Shown here in pieces: positions 59,141-64,000 of a DNA stretch of 64,000 nucleotides (positions are counted from its first letter, which is position 1; the number at the start of each line of letters is the position of its first letter). This DNA comes from Methylopila jiangsuensis. Its GTDB lineage: Bacteria > Pseudomonadota > Alphaproteobacteria > Rhizobiales > Methylopilaceae. The translations under genes and the position numbers were made by a program. Below the pieces are notes generated by a model. The model did no database searches, was not told where the DNA came from, and saw only the letters and a list, made by a program, of their open reading frames with translations. The stretch covers positions 1 to 64,000 of the forward strand of contig NZ_BSFK01000003.1 in NCBI RefSeq assembly GCF_027922305.1. Reading direction: 5' to 3'.

Positions 59141-60313
59141 CTAGCGGTTCTTCGCGAGTTCGATCGTCGCGATAACGTTCATTGCAGCGACCGCCGCCAA
59201 GATGCCTAGCGTCGCCTCTGTTCCTAGTTGCGAGATTGCCAGCCCGGCTGCAAACGGCGCAGCCGCTTGGACAATGAGGTTCGGCGCCGCAAGCCGCCCC
59301 ATGACGACCGCGTAACGCTCGGCGCCGAACAGCGCGAGGGGGACCGTGCCGCGGGCGATCGACCACACGCCGTTCCCGGCGGCGTAGAGCACGACCGCAA
59401 CCGCGGCGGGCCCCGCGCCGACCGCGAGCAGCACCACGCCAACGGCCACCAGCGCCCCGGCCCATGCGAGCGTCGCGGTCGGGTGGAGCCGCTCGCCGAC
59501 CAGCATCTCGACCACGCGGGCGCCGACCTGCGACGGCCCGATCAGCGCGCCGACCGCGACCGCCGCGGCGAGCGCCATGCCCTGGGCCTGCAGGATCGTC
59601 AGCAGGTGCACCGAGACCGTCGTCTGGACCGCCCCGTTCGCCATCAGGATCGCGGCCAGCAGCCAAAAAGTCCGTCGTTCGCGGGTCGACATCGCGCCGG
59701 CGCCGGCACGGTCGGGGGCGGTCGGGGCCTTGCGCGCCTCCCGCGGCAGCAGGAGGAACAGCGCCGGGGCCATGACGAGCACCTGGACAGAGGCGTAGGC
59801 GAAGCAGGCGCCGCGCCAGCCGATGTGCTCGACCGCGAGAGCCGACAGGGGCCAGCAGACCGTGCTGGCAAAGCCCCCGAACAGCGTCAGGTTGGTGATC
59901 GCGCGCCGCGCCGACGCCCCGAAGATCCGGCCGAGCGTCGAGAACGCCGCGTCGTAGAGCCCGGCGCCCATCCCGAAGCCAAGCACCGCCCAGCCGAGCA
60001 GGTAGGTCACGAGCCCGGTCGATGACCCGACCGCGGCGAGGCCCGCTCCCATCAGCAGCGAGCCGGCCGCCATGGTCTGCCGACCCCCGAAGCCGTCGAT
60101 CATGCGGCCGACGAACGGCGCGGCGACGCCTGAGCAGAGCAGGCCGATCGAGCCCCCGCCGACCACCCAGGCGAGCGGCCATCCGGTGTCGGCCGAGATC
60201 GGCGCTGCGAGCACCGCGAGCAGGTAGAAGCTCGAGCCCCATGAGACGATCTGGGCGATCCCGAGCAACGGGACCGCGATCCTCTCGCCGGGCGGCGCCG
60301 ACGCCGTCTCCAC
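59141..60313 (-). CDS. MFS exporter of the arsenic operon, ArsK-like
   Basis: A 390-residue, 12-helix MFS protein. The first helix LLGIAQIVSWGSSFYLLAVL, AAPFVGRMIDGFGGRQTM (motif A) and GFGMGAGLYDAAFSTLGRIF are typical of the MFS branch found next to arsR and arsH in Rhizobiales, where ArsK exports arsenite and related species. GTG 60313 lies three bases after the arsH stop, so it is co-transcribed with arsR-arsH. Substrate assignment is from context and family. Confidence 0.78.
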   Translation of the reverse strand: METASAPPGERIAVPLLGIAQIVSWGSSFYLLAVLAAPISADTGWPLAWVVGGGSIGLLCSGVAAPFVGRMIDGFGGRQTMAAGSLLMGAGLAAVGSSTGLVTYLLGWAVLGFGMGAGLYDAAFSTLGRIFGASARRAITNLTLFGGFASTVCWPLSALAVEHIGWRGACFAYASVQVLVMAPALFLLLPREARKAPTAPDRAGAGAMSTRERRTFWLLAAILMANGAVQTTVSVHLLTILQAQGMALAAAVAVGALIGPSQVGARVVEMLVGERLHPTATLAWAGALVAVGVVLLAVGAGPAAVAVVLYAAGNGVWSIARGTVPLALFGAERYAVVMGRLAAPNLIVQAAAPFAAGLAISQLGTEATLGILAAVAAMNVIATIELAKNR

Positions 60314-60316
60314 GCC

Positions 60317-61027
60317 TCAGACGGCCCGCTTGAGGTCGACCCTGGCCTCCAGCGCCGCTGCGCTCTCCTTCCGCTCGCTGTAACGGTCGGTGAGGTGGTC
60401 GGAGACGTCGCGGGTGAGCAGCGTGAACTTCACCAGCTCCTCCATCACGTCGACCACGCGGTCGTAGTAGGCGGACGACTTCATCCGGCCGTCCTCGCCG
60501 AACTCCTGGAAGGCCTTCGCGACCGACGACTGGTTCGGGATGGTCAGCATCCGCATCCAGCGACCTAACACGCGCATCTGGTTGACGGCGTTGAACGACT
60601 GCGAGCCGCCCGAGACCTGCATCACCGCGAGCGTGCGCCCCTGCGTCGGGCGGACAGAGCCGACGGAAAGCGGGATCCAGTCGATCAGCGACTTCATCAC
60701 GCCCGTCATGGCGCCGTGGCGCTCGGGACTGGTCCAGACCTGCGCCTCGGACCAGAGCGACAGCTCGCGCAGCTCCGCGACCTTCTGGTGGTCCGCCGGG
60801 CCGTCGTCCGGCAGCGGAAGGCCTGCGGGGTCGTAGATGCGCGTCTCGCAGCCGAGCCGCTTCAGCAGGCGCTCGGCCTCCAGCGTCAGCAGGCGGCTGT
60901 AGGAGACGGGCCGGAGCGAGCCGTACAGGAGCAGGACGCGCGGCGGATGGGTCGAGCGGGGGCCGTGAAGCTGGGAGAGGTCTGTCGGCTGGAACGAGGC
61001 CTCGTCGAGGTTCGGAAGTTCTGTCAC
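60317..61027 (-). CDS. arsH: Arsenical resistance flavoprotein ArsH
   Basis: A 236-residue NADPH-dependent FMN reductase that oxidises trivalent organoarsenicals. The flavin phosphate loop is [20 protein letters not shown], followed by [20 protein letters not shown] and [20 protein letters not shown], all signatures of ArsH. GTG 61027 overlaps the arsR stop (GTGA, 61024-61027). It is the middle gene of the arsR-arsH-MFS operon. Confidence 0.94.
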   Translation of the reverse strand: MTELPNLDEASFQPTDLSQLHGPRSTHPPRVLLLYGSLRPVSYSRLLTLEAERLLKRLGCETRIYDPAGLPLPDDGPADHQKVAELRELSLWSEAQVWTSPERHGAMTGVMKSLIDWIPLSVGSVRPTQGRTLAVMQVSGGSQSFNAVNQMRVLGRWMRMLTIPNQSSVAKAFQEFGEDGRMKSSAYYDRVVDVMEELVKFTLLTRDVSDHLTDRYSERKESAAALEARVDLKRAV

Positions 61028-61383
61028 GAGCGGTCGCCTTTCTTGGGCGCTGCGCCGCAGGACGAGGCCGTGGCCGCGAAGGCCGCGGCGACCTCCGGAT
61101 GCCCGGCGCAGCAGTCCTTCAGCAGGAACGAGGCGAGCCCCTGAACCGCGTCGAGGTCGGCGCGGTAGACGACGAGCCGGCTCCGGCGCTCCGACTTCAC
61201 AAGGCCGGCCCGCGCCAGGATCGCCAGATGGGTCGAGAGGGTATTGTGGGGGACGTCGAGGCCGCGCGCGATCTCGCCGACGGGAAGCCCGTCGGGCTCG
61301 TGCATCACGAGCAGGCGAAAAGCGTCGAGGCGCGTCGGCTGTGCGAGCGCCCCGAAGGCGTCGATGACTTCTGACTTGTCCAT
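61024..61383 (-). CDS. arsR: ArsR-family metalloregulatory repressor
   Basis: A 119-residue winged-helix repressor: [40 protein letters not shown] (recognition helix) and [10 protein letters not shown] (wing). The classical CxC metal site of the alpha-3 helix is absent; the likely As(III) site is the C-terminal DCCAGH pair together with SSCG, as in the other ArsR type. It heads the operon; a dyad-like segment ATAT..GTCGACGTACATCGAG..ATAT overlaps its start region (61382-61405) and may be the operator. Confidence 0.9.
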   Translation of the reverse strand: MDKSEVIDAFGALAQPTRLDAFRLLVMHEPDGLPVGEIARGLDVPHNTLSTHLAILARAGLVKSERRSRLVVYRADLDAVQGLASFLLKDCCAGHPEVAAAFAATASSCGAAPKKGDRS

Positions 61384-61433
61384 ATGTCGACGTACATCGA
61401 GATATAGACAAGATCAACGATTTTAGACCGAGC

Positions 61434-62066
61434 CTATCCTTTGATCACGCTTACAGTCGGCCCCTCGACCAAAGGCCATGCGACCGCTAGCGCCAGGCTG
61501 GACCGGGCCGGACGTCGGGAGGTCCGTCGGCTCTCGATCGCGATCCAGCCCCATGCTGCCACCACCAGCAGGGCCGCGATCGCGACCATCCAAGGCCGCG
61601 CTCCGGCGAACCACGACAGCGCGCCGCCGAACATGCCGACCGCGACCGCGGGCAATGCCAGGGGTAGGACGCAGCACGCGCCGCAGGCGACCGCGGCGGT
61701 GGCGCTGGTGGCCGCGGCGCTGACAGCGAGTTTCGTGCCCGTCGTCAGCTTCGCACCGTCGGCCCCGGACTCGAACGGCGACAGCACCGCGTCGGCCATC
61801 CCGTCGTCGGGCGCCGTGATCGCCAGGATCACGAGACCTCCGTCCAGCCGGACCTCGAAATCGAGGAAACCGCAGCACTGCCTTTCGCGCTCGACCATCA
61901 CGCGGACGCGGCCCTCGGCCGCCGGGTCGTAGCCAAGTTCGAGCCGCGGCCCGATCCGGATGCGCGTCCTCAGGGCTTCGCGGTTCAGGTCGCCGATCAG
62001 GTCGACTCGCTCCCCGAAGGCGCCGGGAGCGAGCGTGCAGGCGACTGGGACGGTGGTGGCGGTCAT
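61434..62066 (-). CDS. MerT-like membrane protein with N-terminal cysteine-pair domain
   Basis: A 210-residue protein. The N-terminal half is soluble with a CC pair ([15 protein letters not shown]); the C-terminal half has membrane helices, the first with the MerT-type signature [20 protein letters not shown], and a short tail. By analogy it would move Hg(II) or another thiophilic metal into the cytoplasm or sense it. The ATG at 62066 is chosen because a longer frame to 62156 would run through the MerR-type operator. It is divergent from the MerR-family gene. Confidence 0.65.
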   Translation of the reverse strand: MTATTVPVACTLAPGAFGERVDLIGDLNREALRTRIRIGPRLELGYDPAAEGRVRVMVERERQCCGFLDFEVRLDGGLVILAITAPDDGMADAVLSPFESGADGAKLTTGTKLAVSAAATSATAAVACGACCVLPLALPAVAVGMFGGALSWFAGARPWMVAIAALLVVAAWGWIAIESRRTSRRPARSSLALAVAWPLVEGPTVSVIKG

Positions 62067-62133
62067 GGACTGAAAACCTCTGGGCCGTCTTGCCGCAAGA
62101 CCATCCGGCGGCGTCGGCTCGCACTGATGTGCC

Positions 62134-62152
62134 ACTTCAAGTAACTTGAGGT
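62134..62152. promoter_or_regulatory. MerR-type operator in the divergent promoter
   Basis: ACTTCAAGTAACTTGAGGT, the dyad form (ACCTCAAGT..ACTTGAGGT) bound by many MerR-family metal regulators. On the minus strand it lies between a TTGAAC -35 and a CACATC -10-like element with 19-base spacing, the distorted spacing these activators need, so the leftward MerT-like gene is the likely target. Confidence 0.75.
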
Positions 62153-62170
62153 TCAAGAGGGCACGAGACC

Positions 62171-62605
62171 ATGAAGACCAACGACCTCAAGATCGGTGAG
62201 CTGGCGCATCTCACGGGCACCAACGCCCCCACGGTCCGCTACTACGAGGAGATCGGCCTGCTCCCGAGGCCGGCCCGTCGGGACGGCGGCCAGCGGTCTT
62301 ACGGCGGCGGCGACGTAAGCCGCCTGACGTTCATCCGGCGGTGCCGCGAGTTCGGGTTCCCGATCGAGCGCGTGCGCGATCTCGTCGGCCTGCTCGAAAG
62401 TCCCGAGCGCCCATGCATCGAGGCGCGCGACCTAGCGGCGGCCCAGCTCGCCGAGGTGCGGAAGAAGCTGAAGGAGCTGCGGGCGCTTGAGCGGAGCATC
62501 GCGGACTTTGTCACGCGGTGCGACGAGGCCTGCGCCGGGGGGCCGGGGTCGAACTGCGTGATCCTCGGCGACCTCGCGAGGCCGGACTGCGGCTGCGGCC
62601 ACTGA
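62171..62605 (+). CDS. MerR-family metal-responsive regulator
   Basis: A 144-residue regulator: helix-turn-helix IGELAHLTGTNAPTVRYYEE, IGLLPRPARRDGGQRSYG, then the dimerisation helix and metal loop. The three cysteines that bind Hg(II) in MerR appear conserved (ERPCIEA, TRCDEAC, GSNCVIL), with a further CGCGH tail. This fits mercury or a related thiophilic ion. It faces the MerT-like gene across the operator at 62134 and may be co-transcribed with the permease downstream. Confidence 0.85.
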   Translation: MKTNDLKIGELAHLTGTNAPTVRYYEEIGLLPRPARRDGGQRSYGGGDVSRLTFIRRCREFGFPIERVRDLVGLLESPERPCIEARDLAAAQLAEVRKKLKELRALERSIADFVTRCDEACAGGPGSNCVILGDLARPDCGCGH

Positions 62606-62621
62606 CATGGAAGGCATTGGC

Positions 62622-63644
62622 ATGGAACGTGTCCGGGAGACGCTGGAGGCGCGACAGGTCGCGATCTACTTCGCAGCGATCGTCGCGGGTGTGATCGCCG
62701 GGATGGCTGTCGGAGGCGCGGAGGCGCTCGAGGCCGCGATCAACCCGGCGCTCGCCCTGATGCTGTTCGTCACCTTCCTGCAGGTGCCGCTCGTCGAACT
62801 CGGAGCCGCGCTGAAGAACGGCCGTTTCCTCGCTGCGCTCCTGTCGGTGAACTTCGTCGCCGTCCCGCTGTTGTCGTTCGGCCTCGTCCAGTTTCTGCCC
62901 GACGACCCCATGCTCAGGCTCGGCGTGCTGATGGTGCTGCTGACCCCGTGCATCGACTATGTCGTCACCTTCGCCCATCTCGGGCGCGGTGACGCGCGGC
63001 TCCTGCTTGCCTCGACGCCGATCCTGCTGAACGCCCAGATGATCCTTCTTCCCGTCCAGCTCGGCGTCATGCTGGGAGACGCGGCTTCCGGCCTCATACA
63101 GCCGGGCCCCTTCGTGCACGCTTTCGTCGGGCTGATCGCGCTGCCGCTGTTGCTCGCCGCGGCTGTCCAGTTCTGGGCGGCCCGGTCCCGCGCCGGGGCG
63201 TCGGCCTCGGCTGCGCTTGGCCTGCTTCCAGTTCCGGCGACCGCGCTGGTGCTCGTCCTAGTGTTGGCGGCCGTCGCGCCAAGGATCGGCGAGGCGCTTC
63301 CGGCGGCAATGGCCGCGGCGCCGATCTACGTGGTCTTTGCCGTGCTCGCCCCGATGCTGGGGCTCGCGGCGGCCCGACTGTTCGGTCTCGAGGCTGCGGC
63401 CGGGCGCGCGGTCGCCTTCAGTGCTGCGACCCGCAACTCCCTCGTGGTCCTGCCGCTCGCCTTCGCGGTGCCCGGCGGGGCGCCGCTGCTGCCCGCCGTT
63501 ATCGTCACGCAGACGATCGTCGAGCTGGTGAGCGAGCTGATCTACATCCGGCTGGTGCCGAGGTGCATCCCGATCGGCGGGTCGCGCCCGCCCGATCGTC
63601 AGATCGTGGCCTCACGCTGCGTCCGAGGCTCGCGGGAGTGCTAA
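62622..63644 (+). CDS. ACR3/bile-acid-symporter-type arsenite permease
   Basis: A 340-residue membrane protein with about ten helices, of the arsenic-resistance branch of the BART superfamily: EAAINPALALMLFVTFLQVP, LTPCIDYVVTFAHLGRGDAR with the conserved helix-4 cysteine, and ATRNSLVVLPLAFAVP. It would export arsenite from the cytoplasm. ATG 62622 follows GGAAGG at good spacing; ATG 62607 adds five residues. The C-terminal about 25 residues after IRLVPRCIP are non-conserved and arginine-rich. Confidence 0.85.
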   Translation: MERVRETLEARQVAIYFAAIVAGVIAGMAVGGAEALEAAINPALALMLFVTFLQVPLVELGAALKNGRFLAALLSVNFVAVPLLSFGLVQFLPDDPMLRLGVLMVLLTPCIDYVVTFAHLGRGDARLLLASTPILLNAQMILLPVQLGVMLGDAASGLIQPGPFVHAFVGLIALPLLLAAAVQFWAARSRAGASASAALGLLPVPATALVLVLVLAAVAPRIGEALPAAMAAAPIYVVFAVLAPMLGLAAARLFGLEAAAGRAVAFSAATRNSLVVLPLAFAVPGGAPLLPAVIVTQTIVELVSELIYIRLVPRCIPIGGSRPPDRQIVASRCVRGSREC

Positions 63645-63657
63645 GGGCCAGTCGGAC

Positions 63658-64000
63658 TCAGCCCGCCCGGACGACCTCGCCGTCTTCCTTGGTGAAGTCC
63701 TCGGCCAACGGCGAGGGCAGGATCTCGATCACGACCTCGGACGGGCGGCAGAGCCGCACGCCGCGTGACGAGAACACGAACGGACCGTTGATCAGGATCG
63801 GGTGCGCCAGCATCGCGTCGAGGATCGCGTCGCCGGCGACTGACGGATCGCCGAGCCCGAGCTCCGCAAAGGGCGTCCCCTTCTCCCGGGCGGCCTCGCG
63901 CGGCGTCAGGCCGGCGGCTGCAATGGCCTTCGCCAGTTCTTCGCGCGTCGGCGGCGCCTTTAGGTACTCGACGACGGTCGGCTCGATGCCCGCGGCGCGG
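63658..64000 (-). CDS. arsC: Arsenate reductase, glutaredoxin-linked (5' part outside window)
   Basis: The C-terminal 113 residues: IEPTVVEYLKAPPTREELAK, then HPILINGPFVFSSRGVRLCR-PSEVV and a short acidic tail. This is ArsC of the ArsC/Spx thioredoxin-fold family that reduces arsenate to arsenite with glutaredoxin. Of the conserved arginines, one is visible in SSRGVRLCR; the catalytic cysteine would be in the missing N-terminal part. It is convergent with the permease gene, 13 bases apart. Confidence 0.92.
   Translation of the reverse strand, partial: RAAGIEPTVVEYLKAPPTREELAKAIAAAGLTPREAAREKGTPFAELGLGDPSVAGDAILDAMLAHPILINGPFVFSSRGVRLCRPSEVVIEILPSPLAEDFTKEDGEVVRAG

Larger units (their letters stand above)
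30262..64000. mobile_element. Integrated serine-recombinase element, right end not reached
   Basis: At least 33.7 kb of accessory DNA inserted in comM. It carries a large serine recombinase at the left edge, replication-type genes (candidate initiator, primase-polymerase/helicase), one virion-like fragment, defence-type genes and metal resistance cargo. GC is lower and more uneven than in the flanking chromosome, lowest at 46.5-50.7 kb and 56.8-58.3 kb. No relaxase or type IV secretion gene was seen in the part available, so the transfer mode is unknown. Confidence 0.88.

Noticed and set aside
30262-64000. Reassignment of TAG to a sense codon in the element
   Set aside because: Several intact genes (ending at 35500, 35805, 40049, 59141) use TAG as their stop in sensible places, so the two in-frame ambers are better seen as lesions or special cases.
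30262-64000. Complete prophage
   Set aside because: No terminase, portal, major capsid or lysis genes were recognised; only one fragment looks virion-like.

Overview
The window is GC-rich DNA from an alphaproteobacterium, most likely of the Hyphomicrobiales (Rhizobiales) type. The evidence is a homospermidine synthase of exactly the alphaproteobacterial length, an IalB-family periplasmic protein, a def-fmt-truA cluster, a CheY/CheZ pair, MetX methionine synthesis and an alphaproteobacterial style of intergenic palindromes. No ribosomal RNA, tRNA, CRISPR array or insertion sequence was recognised.

Positions 1-30260 are ordinary chromosome. In order: the 3' part of sucD; a GntR/FCD regulator; arfB; an orphan RTX calcium-binding protein; homospermidine synthase; a MaoC-type hydratase; cheY-cheZ; a small membrane protein coupled to a zincin metallopeptidase and a YkvA protein; rmuC; def-fmt-truA; an IalB protein; an ECF sigma factor with a quinone oxidoreductase; dsbB; an EmrA/EmrB-type efflux pair behind two palindromic operators; a sulfone-use operon (msuE-sfnG-sfnB-type) divergent from metX, whose leader can fold into a three-way junction; yciB; a vWA/DUF1194 protein; a demethylating FAD/GcvT dehydrogenase; and a choline-kinase-like gene.

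At about 30260 the chromosome is interrupted. comM (yifB) is cut just before its Walker A motif, and a large serine recombinase begins about 60 bp further on. The 5' part of comM is not in the window, so the inserted element is at least 33.7 kb and its right end lies beyond 64000. Its left part (30.3-44.2 kb) is the replication and integration core: serine recombinase, a leftward operon of small overlapping genes, a candidate replication initiator, one truncated phage-virion-like gene with a coiled-coil gene, and a 1370-residue primase-polymerase/helicase fusion with a cysteine cluster between Walker A and Walker B. Only one gene looks structural, so this is an integrative element or satellite rather than a complete prophage.

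The middle (44.2-59 kb) is a probable defence region: a DUF4365 protein coupled to an SRAP remnant, a lower-GC cytosine methyltransferase-McrB-McrC set (LlaJI-like), a leftward operon of an AAA+ ATPase, two paralogous metallophosphoesterases and several very small genes, and a single gene fusing a GHKL ATPase to a PD-(D/E)XK nuclease. The right part (59-64 kb) is a metal(loid) resistance cargo: arsR-arsH-MFS exporter, a MerR-family regulator divergent from a MerT-like membrane protein across a MerR-type operator, an ACR3-type permease and a partial arsC.

The element is unusually rich in perfect dyads and repeated short motifs between genes, several of them shared between distant loci, which suggests an element-wide regulatory code. 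Two of its small genes are interrupted by in-frame amber codons, and one co-directional gene pair overlaps by 212 bases, both signs of ongoing decay or rearrangement.
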